DNA of 64,000 bases from positions 17,965 to 81,964 of the forward strand of contig CALUKE010000012.1 of the NCBI GenBank assembly GCA_944321165.1, read 5' to 3'. The notes below the pieces were generated by a model. It was not told the DNA's origin. It did no database searches and saw nothing but the letters and a program-made list of their open reading frames with translations. Source of the DNA: an uncultured Odoribacter sp. GTDB taxonomy: Bacteria > Bacteroidota > Bacteroidia > Bacteroidales > Marinifilaceae. Both the position numbers and the translations under genes were made by a program. Position 1 is the stretch's first letter, and each line of letters begins with the position of its first letter. Shown piece by piece: positions 43,977 through 53,220 of this stretch.

Positions 43977-45410
43977 CTATCCGACCGATCCCTCTAAACT
44001 GATCTGCAACAATTTTTGAGCTTCCACCGCAAACTCCATCGGCATCTTGTTCAGCACATCCCCCGCATACCCCTTGATAATCAATCCGACTGCATCCTCC
44101 GTAGATATTCCGCGCTGATTACAATAAAAGATCTGATCTTCTCCGATCTTGGACGTCGTCGCTTCGTGTTCCACCTGAGCGGTAGAGTTCTCAATCTCCA
44201 GATAAGGAAAGGTATGTGCACCGCACTTATCTCCCAACAACAAAGAATCGCATTGGGAATAGTTGCGTGCATGCTGGCAACTCTTTACGACCTTCACTTT
44301 GCCCCGATAGGAATTACTGCTGAAACCGGCAGAAATACCTTTTGACACAATCCGGCTCCGGGTATTGTTTCCGATATGAATCATTTTGGTTCCCGTATCA
44401 GCCTGCTGATAATTATTGGTCACAGCCACAGAATAAAATTCACTCACAGAACCGTCCCCCTTCAGGATGGTACTGGGATATTTCCAGGTAATCGCCGAAC
44501 CGGTTTCTACCTGTGCCCAGATCAAACGGGCATTTTCTCCACGACAGAGTCCGCGTTTGGTGACAAAATTATAGATACCGCCTTTCCCGTCTTTATCGCC
44601 AGGATACCAGTTCTGCACGGTACTGTACTTCACTTCCGCATTTTTTTCGACAATGATCTCCACGATAGCTGCATGCAACTGATTTTCATCTCGTTGCGGA
44701 GCCGTACAGCCTTCCAGATAGCTCACATAGGCATCATCTTCCGCTACAATCAGGGTTCTTTCAAACTGCCCCGTATTTCTGGCATTGATCCGGAAATAAG
44801 TCGACAACTCCATCGGACAACGAACTCCTTTCGGTATATATACAAACGATCCGTCACTAAAAACAGCTGAATTCAGTGCCGCAAAATAATTATCGTTATA
44901 GGGGACCACTGATCCCAGGTATTTCCGAATCAGATCCGGATGATTCTTGACAGCTTCAGAAAAAGAGCAAAAGATAATTCCCCGTTCTGCCAAGGAATCC
45001 TTAAAAGTCGTTTTTACCGACACACTGTCCATCACCGCATCCACGGCCACCCCAGACAGAGCCATCTGTTCGCTCAAAGGAATCCCCAGTTTGTCGAAAG
45101 TCGCTTTCAATTCAGGATCGACTTCCTCCCAGGAGCGATTTTCCTTTTGTTTGGGAGCGGCATAATATACGATATCCTGATAATCGATATCAGGAATATC
45201 CAACTGTGCCCATCGGGGCATTTTCATCGTCAACCAATGCCGGTATGCTTTCAATCGAAATTCCAACAGCCAATCGGGTTCTTCCTTCTTGGCAGAGATG
45301 GTCCGAATCACATCCTCGTTCAAACCTTTCCCGATTGTATCAGTCTCGACATTCGTCACAAATCCATATTTATACTCACTCCCGGTAAATTCTTCTATAA
45401 TATTATCCAT
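43977..45410 (-). CDS. sufB: Fe-S assembly scaffold subunit SufB
   Basis: The product is about 477 residues from ATG 45410 ([17 protein letters not shown]); the 17 extra residues back to 45461 are not family-like. SufB motifs are [37 protein letters not shown] and the C-terminal [21 protein letters not shown]. It forms the site where the nascent cluster is built. It is the first gene of an operon sufB-sufC-sufD-sufS-sufE-sufT-hydG. No sufA or regulator gene (sufR/iscR) is present. Confidence 0.96.
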   Translation of the reverse strand: MDNIIEEFTGSEYKYGFVTNVETDTIGKGLNEDVIRTISAKKEEPDWLLEFRLKAYRHWLTMKMPRWAQLDIPDIDYQDIVYYAAPKQKENRSWEEVDPELKATFDKLGIPLSEQMALSGVAVDAVMDSVSVKTTFKDSLAERGIIFCSFSEAVKNHPDLIRKYLGSVVPYNDNYFAALNSAVFSDGSFVYIPKGVRCPMELSTYFRINARNTGQFERTLIVAEDDAYVSYLEGCTAPQRDENQLHAAIVEIIVEKNAEVKYSTVQNWYPGDKDGKGGIYNFVTKRGLCRGENARLIWAQVETGSAITWKYPSTILKGDGSVSEFYSVAVTNNYQQADTGTKMIHIGNNTRSRIVSKGISAGFSSNSYRGKVKVVKSCQHARNYSQCDSLLLGDKCGAHTFPYLEIENSTAQVEHEATTSKIGEDQIFYCNQRGISTEDAVGLIIKGYAGDVLNKMPMEFAVEAQKLLQISLEGSVG

Positions 45411-45477
45411 AAATACAATTGAAACTTGAAAATTAAACTTAGAACATCCGTTCCAAGCCAACTTTACGATTATATCG

Positions 45478-45485
45478 CAAAAATA
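45478..45485 (-). promoter_or_regulatory. Putative -7 promoter element of the suf operon
   Basis: On the minus strand this reads TATTTTTG, matching TAnnTTTG, 68 bp before the sufB ATG. No TTTG was found at the -33 spacing. Confidence 0.45.
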
Positions 45486-45592
45486 AGAAATTTATTCTAC
45501 ACATATTAAGCGTCTAAGAAGCAAAAGTCAAAAAAGTATTACTCTAACAAGAATAAATAGCCCCGACCATTGACCGATCTGTCAATTTACAC

Positions 45593-45600
45593 TATTTTTG
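45593..45600 (+). promoter_or_regulatory. Putative -7 promoter element of thiL
   Basis: TATTTTTG matches TAnnTTTG, 42 bp before the thiL ATG at 45643. The 100 bp between this and the suf promoter hold nothing else recognisable. Confidence 0.5.
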
Positions 45601-45642
45601 CATCGTAACAAACGGAAAACAGTAATATATTTTGAATTTACC

Positions 45643-46695
45643 ATGTCCAAGTACACAGAGCTTTCAACCTTAGGAGAATTCGGACTTATCGACCATTTGA
45701 CCAAAACCGTTCAACTCAAGAACCCTTCTACCCTGAAAGGGGTTGGCGACGATGCGGCAGTGTTGGATTATTGCAACAAAAAAATCTTAGTCAGCACGGA
45801 TATGTTGATCCAAGGTATTCATTTCGACCTGACATATATCCCCTTAAAACACTTGGGATACAAAGCGGTTGCAGTAAATGCCAGCGACATTTATGCCATG
45901 AATGGCACGCCGAAACAAATAACAGTCGCGTTGGCCGTTTCCAATCATTTTTCGGTCGAAAGCTTGGAAGAATTCTATGCCGGTATGTATTCGGCCTGCG
46001 AAACATACGGCATCGATCTGGTCGGAGGAGACACCACTTCTTCCAAAACCGGCATGTGCATCAGCATCACGGTACTGGGTGAAGCAGACGAGCAGGAGAT
46101 CGTATATCGCAATACCGCAAAGGAGAATCAATTGATCTGTGTCAGCGGAGATCTGGGGGCCGCCTACATGGGCCTGCAACTGCTGGAAAGGGAAAAAACG
46201 GTATTTCAAGGCAATGAAAATGCACAACCGGATTTCGCCGGTTATGAATACATATTGGAAAGACAACTGAAACCGGAAGCCCGGAAAGATATTATCCAAC
46301 AACTACGGGAAAAAAATATCCGACCGACGGCCATGATCGATATTTCGGACGGTCTGGCCTCTGAAGTGATGCACATTTGCAAACAATCGGGAGTCGGCTG
46401 CAATCTATATGAAGAAAAAATTCCGATCGACTATCAGACTTTTAAAATGGCAGAAGAGCTCAATATGAATGCCACCGTTTGTGCACTCTCGGGAGGAGAG
46501 GATTATGAACTGCTGTTCACGGCCCCGCTGGACCAGTACGACCTGCTGACGGCCATGCCCGGCATCACAGTCATCGGACACACCTGCAAAGCCTCCGAAG
46601 GATGCTACATGACTACCCGGGACGGAAACACATTCGAATTAAAAGCACAGGGATGGCAAAATTTTTCTATCCCGGAAAGGAATCAGCATGAATAA
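45643..46695 (+). CDS. thiL: Thiamine-monophosphate kinase
   Basis: The product is about 350 residues from ATG 45643 (MSKYTELSTLGEFGLID). It phosphorylates thiamine monophosphate to the active diphosphate. PurM/AIRS-fold motifs are GVGDDAAVLDY, STDMLIQGIHFD, the metal site AVNASDIYAMNG, and VGGDTTSSKTG, with MIDISDGLASEV and CALSGGEDYELLF in the second half. The upstream frame starts with TTG at 45598 inside the promoter and is rejected. It overlaps the next gene by 8 nt (ATGAATAA). Confidence 0.95.
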   Translation: MSKYTELSTLGEFGLIDHLTKTVQLKNPSTLKGVGDDAAVLDYCNKKILVSTDMLIQGIHFDLTYIPLKHLGYKAVAVNASDIYAMNGTPKQITVALAVSNHFSVESLEEFYAGMYSACETYGIDLVGGDTTSSKTGMCISITVLGEADEQEIVYRNTAKENQLICVSGDLGAAYMGLQLLEREKTVFQGNENAQPDFAGYEYILERQLKPEARKDIIQQLREKNIRPTAMIDISDGLASEVMHICKQSGVGCNLYEEKIPIDYQTFKMAEELNMNATVCALSGGEDYELLFTAPLDQYDLLTAMPGITVIGHTCKASEGCYMTTRDGNTFELKAQGWQNFSIPERNQHE

Positions 46696-47296
46696 GGAAT
46701 TCGAAGAGCTCCTACAGGAAATAGGAAAGCTCAGTCAAAGTACAGAAGACAGGAAACGAATGAGGAGTCTCTTGCGGGAAGTGATGAATCATCGTCGGAT
46801 TTACTATCATCAAAGCAATGAGAAAGGATTGCAGGCCGAATTTTCAGACATGCTGTTCAAAATCCTTTTACTAGAATTAGACGAAGAGGAGGAAGAAAGC
46901 ATTGAATTGGCAGAATTGGCCTATCTCGGCTTGAGCCAGGCCTTTAAACATCCGATTGCCCGAACACCGGAACTATATAAACGCCGCCTGTTGCTGCTGC
47001 ATTATTTCTGCGATTACTTCACTGATTCCATCATCGAAGTATTTCTGGCCAAATACAGAAATGACCACCTGTTGCAAGCCAGAAATCTGGCCATCGAATG
47101 CCTCGAGAAAATGCAATTGTCGGATATGTTCTATCTAGAAGAAAACGAAGCGGATTTCATCGACGGAGACGAACAACTCTCCGATGCCTGCAACGACATC
47201 AGTATCGATCCTCAATTATCCGAAGAAGAAAAGACCAATGCAGCCCTGCTGCATCAGGTATTATACGCTTACCTGAAAGCAAAATACAAACCATAA
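46688..47296 (+). CDS. Uncharacterised acidic helical protein
   Basis: The product (202 residues) is not recognised. It is rich in Glu, Leu and Tyr and appears all-helical, with an acidic run LDEEEEESIELAELAY near residue 65 and an acidic tail EENEADFIDGDEQ. No signal peptide, membrane segment or catalytic motif is visible. The start overlaps the thiL stop as ATGAATAA, so translation is probably coupled to thiL. This argues that it is a real gene, but function cannot be inferred beyond co-expression. Confidence 0.75.
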   Translation: MNKEFEELLQEIGKLSQSTEDRKRMRSLLREVMNHRRIYYHQSNEKGLQAEFSDMLFKILLLELDEEEEESIELAELAYLGLSQAFKHPIARTPELYKRRLLLLHYFCDYFTDSIIEVFLAKYRNDHLLQARNLAIECLEKMQLSDMFYLEENEADFIDGDEQLSDACNDISIDPQLSEEEKTNAALLHQVLYAYLKAKYKP

Positions 47297-47513
47297 AAAG
47301 AATTTATGCAGGAGACCGACCCGCAAAGACGAAATACCAGAACAGGTTATCACATTGCATCTCCAGGGTAAAGTCAGCATTGGAATACCCCAATCTCTTG
47401 TACTGTCTATGAATATTTCAACAGTCAAGGGATTGAGGTAAGAGTGTCCGGAAACTTTACTGATTACACCACAAAGCGGCTAAATAATACTTTCGAACAA
47501 AAGATGGAGATTC

Positions 47514-48704
47514 TTATTGATAGTCCTGTCCGTTTTCCCAAGCATTAGCATCCCATTGTTCCCGTAAATGCTTCACCCAAATTTGGCGGATCTCAGGATA
47601 ACTACCCAATGCTCGGATACCACAGCCATCAACAATGCCGTGATCGGCACCAATCTGGGACATCGGATGCGATTCAAAATTTCTCTGAACTTGAAATCCA
47701 ATTTTTTCCAGACGCTCACGCCAACTGTATTTGTTAGTGCACAACTCTACATCATTGATATTCGCACCTTCAACAAGAGCCTCCAGCCCCCAAAGGTCGT
47801 TGTGTGCATGGTCTCCAGCGATAGACATGAATGGAGCAATGTATACCTTCACGTCCGCAGGCTGCAAACCATTATCATCGCAATATTGCATAATCTGTGA
47901 ATAAATGCAGGCGGGGTAGTGGCTACGAACTATACTGGCATCCGTAATACGGTCGGCCGGATTTTCCTCCACTTCGTTCGGCCAGAAAAGCATATCACCA
48001 TAGTCTACCGTACCTACAAAGATGTTCTTATTGACTGCTTTTCTCTGCAAAGCCTCCTGCACATCCGCATACTTGTGGTTGGCGTTATAATTTTCGTCCG
48101 GATTACCGTGCCCCATCAGCAGGACGATGTTGTTCTTCTCGGCAAGTTGAGACGCGTAGTGCTTGTAAAGAACTTCAGCAACCGCTTTCGTGTCTTCATC
48201 CGCGGCCAACAGGTTGGCACTACGTAATACGTTGATGTTAGGATACCACTGAATCATAAAATACTTCTTAATATCTGTGTTCATCAACGAAAGGTATTCC
48301 TCACCGGGAATGACATGAAGCGATTGCACAGCGACACGAGTATATCCGGCATCACCAATGGCTTTCAGCCACTGGTCTAACTCATAACGCTCGATGCCTG
48401 TAGATGCCTGTACACGATTGATACAGGTACGAGAAGTGAACGACATATAAACATCCACATCGGGGAACTCTGCCTTGAAATCGTCAATGATGTCATCATA
48501 CACCGAAAGAGATTCATTATAGGTACTCCCGAAAGTACAGAGCAGCAATGCCGTATCATGCTGTTTGGTCCGAGCCACCTGCTGTTCGGCAGGGTTTCGG
48601 GTGCTTTCCTCATCGTCATTGTCACTACAGGCAACAACACCTGTGCACATTACGGTTGTCAGGAAGACAGCCTGCATACTTGATTTGAAAAATCTCATGT
48701 TCAT
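47514..48704 (-). CDS. cbiK: Lipoprotein sirohydrochlorin cobaltochelatase-like (CbiK)
   Basis: The product (396 residues) has a lipoprotein signal (MRFFKSSMQAVFLTTVMC, lipobox VVAC), then a CbiK domain: TALLLCTFGSTYNES, catalytic-His segments LHVIPGEEY and GDHAHNDLWG, and MGHGNPDENYNANHKY. Cytoplasmic CbiK inserts cobalt into sirohydrochlorin; exported forms are known in Desulfovibrio. It lies 36 bp after a TonB receptor gene whose leader carries a cobalamin riboswitch, so a surface or periplasmic role in corrinoid or tetrapyrrole uptake is inferred. An insert between the lipobox and the domain (about 25 residues) looks like a linker. An alternative start is ATG 48698. Confidence 0.88.
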   Translation of the reverse strand: MNMRFFKSSMQAVFLTTVMCTGVVACSDNDDEESTRNPAEQQVARTKQHDTALLLCTFGSTYNESLSVYDDIIDDFKAEFPDVDVYMSFTSRTCINRVQASTGIERYELDQWLKAIGDAGYTRVAVQSLHVIPGEEYLSLMNTDIKKYFMIQWYPNINVLRSANLLAADEDTKAVAEVLYKHYASQLAEKNNIVLLMGHGNPDENYNANHKYADVQEALQRKAVNKNIFVGTVDYGDMLFWPNEVEENPADRITDASIVRSHYPACIYSQIMQYCDDNGLQPADVKVYIAPFMSIAGDHAHNDLWGLEALVEGANINDVELCTNKYSWRERLEKIGFQVQRNFESHPMSQIGADHGIVDGCGIRALGSYPEIRQIWVKHLREQWDANAWENGQDYQ

Positions 48705-48740
48705 ACTCTTTGATATTTAAGTTTAATATAGAAATTTGGA

Positions 48741-50789
48741 TTATTTACTCTTAAACTTGATAAGTGCCGAAGCATAAAAAGTACGCCCCGGTGTAGTAGT
48801 CGCCCGATTTCGCCCAAAAGGAGTACGGTCTACATAATTGAATACATTATCTACACCGGCATTTAGCGTCAGCGTCCATTTCTTCATTTCCAATAATGTA
48901 TGAGCCGTATTGATACGCCACGTCTGAAAGGCCTCAGCATTGTTGTCTTCCACATAACGGCGAACAGACTGGTAACGGCCATAAATGCCCAGCCCCAGCC
49001 GATAGCGTTTCCACGAATGCCGCCATGTGGCGTTGAGCGTGGCATTGTGTTGGGAAGTGGCATCGATGGGAATATATTTCATGTAACGTAAGCCCTGGTT
49101 GGGATATTGTGCTTTGGGATCGGCAAAACTGTAACCACCGCCTATGGTAATATCTTTCGTCGGCAGATAATTGAATGTGAAGTCCATGCCCCCAATGCGA
49201 GCCCTGGTCAGATTCATATATTTTTTGCTTTTCTCAATCTCATCCAACTTTTCTTCGGCGGAAAGGTTAATCTCCACCAATTCGATCATGTTACGAAGCT
49301 GATTGACATAAGCGGTCACACTGACTTGAAGCTCATTGCCCACATATTCCAACCCGACAGAAGCGTATTGCGAGGTCTGCGCCTTCAAATCCGTATTGCC
49401 GTGATAGGCCGTCACGGTTCCTCCTCCCAAAGCGGTCGTATAATTATAGTAAAGCTCTTTTACGGTAGGCGATTTATATCCAAAGGCATAGGAAGCACGC
49501 AGGTTGAAGTCGTTCATCTTATAAAGAACCGACACTTTCGGACTAAGGTTAAATCCGGTTTCTTTGTGTAGCGTTCCACGTGCGCCGACCGTCACGACCA
49601 GATCTTCCAATACCGTCCATTCCTCTTGGGCGTATGCAGCCAAAGTATAAACAGAAGCCTTATCCCCGTCTATATGATGAGGGGATTCCAGGTGATTGTA
49701 AAGGTATTCGAGTCCGGCATTCAAGATATGGCGTTCACCAAAATAAAATACGCCTTTCGCTTGTCCCAATATTTGGCGTTGGAGACTCTGTTTGATTCGC
49801 TGACCGGGATAATAGGTGATACGATCTCCGTCTTTGAAATAATCGGTCACCTCCTGTAGCTTATAGTCGTAAAAATAACCATAGCGGTCGAAAGAAACAT
49901 CGGCCGTCAGATAACTTCGCCCGTTCAGTTCATATTTTCCGCCAATGGCAAGACCATAGTTGCGATAATAGAAATCGTTGGATAAATAACTCCATTGTCC
50001 ATGCGAACGAGCAACCCATCGTTCGTAATAAGAACCGCTGGCGGTAAGGGACAATTTGCCATTCAACGTCCACGTTAAATCTTCCGTCACGGTATAGTCT
50101 GACGAGCGATTCACGGTCTTCAGCGTAGAACCGGACTTCAGCTGCTGCTGGTTCCATTGCAGGTCAGTATTGCGCCAGCCGTCCGTGTGACTGCAATTCA
50201 CGCCGGTTACACTCTTCACGGTCCCGACTGTCACCCCCAACGAGGCACTTTCGCGCACATCGCCATATTCACCCACACGGAGGATAGATGTAAAATCTGT
50301 TTTATCACGATTTTTTTTGGTAATGATGTTGATGACTCCGGCAATGGCATCGCTGCCGTAAAGCGACGAGGCAGCCCCTTTCACAATCTCGATACGTTCG
50401 ATATTGGCGGGATTCAATAAATTTAGGTCATTCTGCCCACCCACATCCCCGTTCATTCGCTTGCCGTCAATCATAATAAGGATGTAATCATTATTCAACC
50501 CATTCAACTGAATATGACTGCCCATATTGCCATCATGGAAGGTAAGCGACGGAGAAAGCCCGCTGAGCAATTCTTCCATGCTGCGAGCCTGATATTGTTC
50601 CAACACCTTGCGGGTAATAATCTCTGTCTGCACAGGGGCATTCTTAAGGTAATGCTCTGTTCCGGTACCCGTTATCACCACCTCATCCAACATAACAGAA
50701 AGGTCTTTCTGCTTTTTCCCTTCCCCAATGCTCTGAGCGGATGTGTATGAAACTGCACACAGCAACAGTACGACAAGTTCTGCCTTCAT
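48741..50789 (-). CDS. TonB-dependent receptor, BtuB-like
   Basis: The product (682 residues) has a short signal peptide (LVVLLLCAVSYTSAQS), a TonB-box-like LDEVVITGTG, a plug with ARSMEELLSGLSPSLTFHDG, MIDGKRMNGD and IERIEIVKGAASSLYGSDAIAGVINIITK, and a 22-strand-type barrel ending in a terminal Lys-rich strand (YASALIKFKSK). Length fits vitamin/metal-chelate receptors rather than SusC. The cobalamin riboswitch upstream strongly suggests corrinoid import, though heme or a tetrapyrrole precursor cannot be excluded given the CbiK neighbour. Confidence 0.9.
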   Translation of the reverse strand: MKAELVVLLLCAVSYTSAQSIGEGKKQKDLSVMLDEVVITGTGTEHYLKNAPVQTEIITRKVLEQYQARSMEELLSGLSPSLTFHDGNMGSHIQLNGLNNDYILIMIDGKRMNGDVGGQNDLNLLNPANIERIEIVKGAASSLYGSDAIAGVINIITKKNRDKTDFTSILRVGEYGDVRESASLGVTVGTVKSVTGVNCSHTDGWRNTDLQWNQQQLKSGSTLKTVNRSSDYTVTEDLTWTLNGKLSLTASGSYYERWVARSHGQWSYLSNDFYYRNYGLAIGGKYELNGRSYLTADVSFDRYGYFYDYKLQEVTDYFKDGDRITYYPGQRIKQSLQRQILGQAKGVFYFGERHILNAGLEYLYNHLESPHHIDGDKASVYTLAAYAQEEWTVLEDLVVTVGARGTLHKETGFNLSPKVSVLYKMNDFNLRASYAFGYKSPTVKELYYNYTTALGGGTVTAYHGNTDLKAQTSQYASVGLEYVGNELQVSVTAYVNQLRNMIELVEINLSAEEKLDEIEKSKKYMNLTRARIGGMDFTFNYLPTKDITIGGGYSFADPKAQYPNQGLRYMKYIPIDATSQHNATLNATWRHSWKRYRLGLGIYGRYQSVRRYVEDNNAEAFQTWRINTAHTLLEMKKWTLTLNAGVDNVFNYVDRTPFGRNRATTTPGRTFYASALIKFKSK

Positions 50790-50924
50790 CTTACGTCCTA
50801 TTTACATAAATAAATACGGCACGTCGTTTCTGATAAAGATAAGCATATTCTCCCGTCGAGAACCCATCATGTAATGAACCGCGCTCCTAATCCCGGAAAC
50901 TTCGTGCTCTGTTTTCATGGATAT

Positions 50925-51082
50925 TAGCAGGTATTCTGGCTTCCTCCCTGTCTGCCATGCCTTCCCATCATATTTAAACGACAGTGGCTTCTGTAGTTGC
51001 AGACAACATTGAAATAGAGGTTACAGCTGCGGGTACAGCTCCGGTTTCACACCGGATTCCCTTGCACCGTCAGGCAGATTTG
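50925..51082 (-). promoter_or_regulatory. Cobalamin (B12) riboswitch
   Basis: On the minus strand the core reads CCGGTGTGAAACCGG and then GCTGTACCCGCAGCTGTAA (51055-51019), the highly conserved part of the AdoCbl aptamer. It is followed by GCCACTG, GGGAAGGC and a B12-box-like GAAGCCAGAATACCTGC (50944-50928). A CGCGG/CCGCG hairpin (51087-51104) precedes it. About 135 bp separate the aptamer from the receptor start. A TTCTC/GAGAA stem lies there, but no clear terminator, so control may be at translation. Confidence 0.9.
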
Positions 51083-51104
51083 CCATCGCGGTTACTAATC
51101 CGCG

Positions 51105-51330
51105 ATAAACTTACAACTTATTTTTTAATTCATAAACAATATACCCTAAAATTTTCCATTCTGTCTAAACTCGTTGTAATATCCTTCAGACATGGTATAA
51201 TTACACTGACATCATTTTCAACCAATCGCAAATATTTATCGATATGATAGCGAAACCCAAAAGATAAGTAGCGATTTATCTTTTTTTATACTCACAACTT
51301 TTGTTATTTTTACCCGGCAAATAAAAGACA
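51105..51330. other. Noncoding gap between riboswitch and ECF sigma gene
   Basis: About 225 A/T-rich bases separate the divergent riboswitch and sigma gene. It should contain promoters for both, but no full TTTG/TAnnTTTG pair was identified and no gene is supported. Confidence 0.4.
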
Positions 51331-51855
51331 ATGGGTAAATCAGGCACGATTTCAGACAAAGACAGGGAATTGCAGGAACTTTTCATTGAATACTATCCTG
51401 CCCTGAAATCATATGCGGTTCGATTGATCAACCAAGCGGAAACTGCAGAAGACCTTGTCCAGGATGTGTTTTTACGTCTGTGGGAAAAACCGATAGAGTC
51501 AGACATTCTGGACAAACCGGCCTATTTATACCAAATGGTCCGTTTTAAAGCCATCGATTATCTGCGACACGAACAAACCAAACAGCAAACAGTCTTGAAA
51601 CTACAACAAGAACTTGATACAGAAAACGACGAAGCATATCTGGAAGAAGAATTGTACCGCCGTATGATGAAAGCCATCGAATCGCTTCCAGCCGGAGTAC
51701 ATTCCGTATTATCCCTAAGCTTGGAAGGGCATCCGGCCAAAACAATTGCCGAGATGTTAAACATTGCCGTAGAAACCGTAAAAAAACAAAAGCAAATCGC
51801 CCGCAAGATGTTAAGAGACAAACTATTATCCATTATATTCATTTTTCCCCACTAA
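51331..51855 (+). CDS. ECF RNA polymerase sigma-70 factor
   Basis: The product (174 residues) has sigma region 2 (FIEYYPALKSYAVRLI, then AEDLVQDVFLRLWEKP) and region 4 (LPAGVHSVLSLSLEGH, then TIAEMLNIAVETVKKQK). It leads a cassette with fecR, susC and susD genes and should be controlled by the FecR protein downstream. It is a different subfamily member from the one at 4345, so the two receptors likely have separate signalling. Confidence 0.93.
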   Translation: MGKSGTISDKDRELQELFIEYYPALKSYAVRLINQAETAEDLVQDVFLRLWEKPIESDILDKPAYLYQMVRFKAIDYLRHEQTKQQTVLKLQQELDTENDEAYLEEELYRRMMKAIESLPAGVHSVLSLSLEGHPAKTIAEMLNIAVETVKKQKQIARKMLRDKLLSIIFIFPH

Positions 51856-51974
51856 GTCTTCTTTTATTCTTTTTTTCACCACCAATAAAAAAAATTATAC
51901 TCCCCGAATTATTTTTTTTAAATCACATACCTCTTTTGAACAGGTCGTCCGTCATTTATAAAAAAGAATTCGGT

Positions 51975-53141
51975 ATGCAAAAAATTCCAAATTATTCTCA
52001 ATTGCCCGACCTATTGGTTCGATCTTTACAAGGGCTGTTGACAACAGAAGAAGAAAGTATGCTCAGTCAATGGCGGCAAGAAGATGAACGCCACGAAGCA
52101 TTCTTTCAAAAAATATCTTCCGAAAAATTCTGGAAAGAACATCCGCAAGCCCAGTATCAAAAAGAGATCGTCGAAGCCTGGTGTCGTCTGTCACAACAGA
52201 AGCAAAAACGCACACGTCTTCTACGATTGCGCCGCTGGAGCATTGCCGCGACCATCGTTCTTTGTTTAGGAGGAAGTAGTTATTGGTTGTTCAATTCTTC
52301 ATCTCCGACAGTCACAAGTTCTCCAACTGCGGAACAAGCAATTATCCCGGGTACTTATAAAGCCGAATTAATTCTAAGCGATGGGGCCCGACTGCCGTTG
52401 GCAAACAGTAAACAGCCCATTGTTCTACCCCAGGAAGGCACTCTTATTCAAAACGATGGAACAAGTCTGCAATATTCCGAAAAGCAAAAGAACCGGGGAA
52501 ATATCACCCATACCTTGTACATTCCCAGAGGAGGAGAATACAACGTCACCTTAAGCGACGGCACACAGGTATTTTTAAACTCAGAATCCGAATTACAATA
52601 TCCGGTAAACTTTTCAGGAGCGACCAGAGAGGTCCGTTTAAGTGGTGAAGCCTACTTCAAGGTAGCCCACCAGGCCCAGGTCCCTTTCATCATAAAAACC
52701 CGGGGAATGGAAGTGAAAGTCCTCGGTACGGAATTCAATCTTCGGGCCTACAAAGACGAAAACTATACCGCCACAACCCTGGTAAAAGGTAAAGTAGAAT
52801 GCAACAACGCATCCGGAAGTCTCATCCTGCAACCAGGCGAACAAGGCATTGTAGATGCCAACAATCAACTGAGCAAACAAAAAGTAAATACAGAAGATTT
52901 CACGGCCTGGCATGCCGGCATGTTTGTATTCCGCAGTCAACGTTTGGAGGAGGTCATGAATACTTTGATCAGATGGTACGACATTCAAGTCTTTTATGAC
53001 TCCCCGGCACAAAAAGAGGTATTATTTTCGGGTAAAGTCAAACGTTTCGAAGATTTCAATACCCTTCTGCAGATGCTGGAAGCTGCCGGAAGCGCTACTT
53101 TTACCGTCAAAGGCAGGACGGTCATTGTCGGACAGAAATAA
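51975..53141 (+). CDS. FecR-family anti-sigma factor
   Basis: The product is about 388 residues from ATG 51975 (MQKIPNYSQLPDLLV); the frame opens with TTG at 51936. A membrane helix (WSIAATIVLCLGGSSYWLF) separates the cytoplasmic part from a periplasmic FecR domain with PRGGEYNVTLSDGTQVFLN and EAYFKVAH. A C-terminal DUF4974 domain follows. It relays the state of the receptor encoded next to the ECF sigma factor encoded before it. Gaps are 120 bp upstream and 79 bp downstream. Confidence 0.93.
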   Translation: MQKIPNYSQLPDLLVRSLQGLLTTEEESMLSQWRQEDERHEAFFQKISSEKFWKEHPQAQYQKEIVEAWCRLSQQKQKRTRLLRLRRWSIAATIVLCLGGSSYWLFNSSSPTVTSSPTAEQAIIPGTYKAELILSDGARLPLANSKQPIVLPQEGTLIQNDGTSLQYSEKQKNRGNITHTLYIPRGGEYNVTLSDGTQVFLNSESELQYPVNFSGATREVRLSGEAYFKVAHQAQVPFIIKTRGMEVKVLGTEFNLRAYKDENYTATTLVKGKVECNNASGSLILQPGEQGIVDANNQLSKQKVNTEDFTAWHAGMFVFRSQRLEEVMNTLIRWYDIQVFYDSPAQKEVLFSGKVKRFEDFNTLLQMLEAAGSATFTVKGRTVIVGQK

Positions 53142-53155
53142 CATCAATCAACAAA

Positions 53156-53205
53156 TAAGGCAGAATACCCCTAATATCCTGCCTTAAAAAAACCGGTAAA
53201 ACCGG
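53156..53205 (+). promoter_or_regulatory. Two hairpins in the fecR-susC intergenic region
   Basis: TAAGGCAG (53156-53163) pairs with CTGCCTTA (53179-53186), followed by an A-run rather than a T-run. A small CCGGT/ACCGG hairpin (53193-53205) follows. They sit just before susC and may affect mRNA processing or stability; termination is unlikely on the plus strand. Confidence 0.4.
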
Positions 53206-53220
53206 AATAGTATTAACTTA

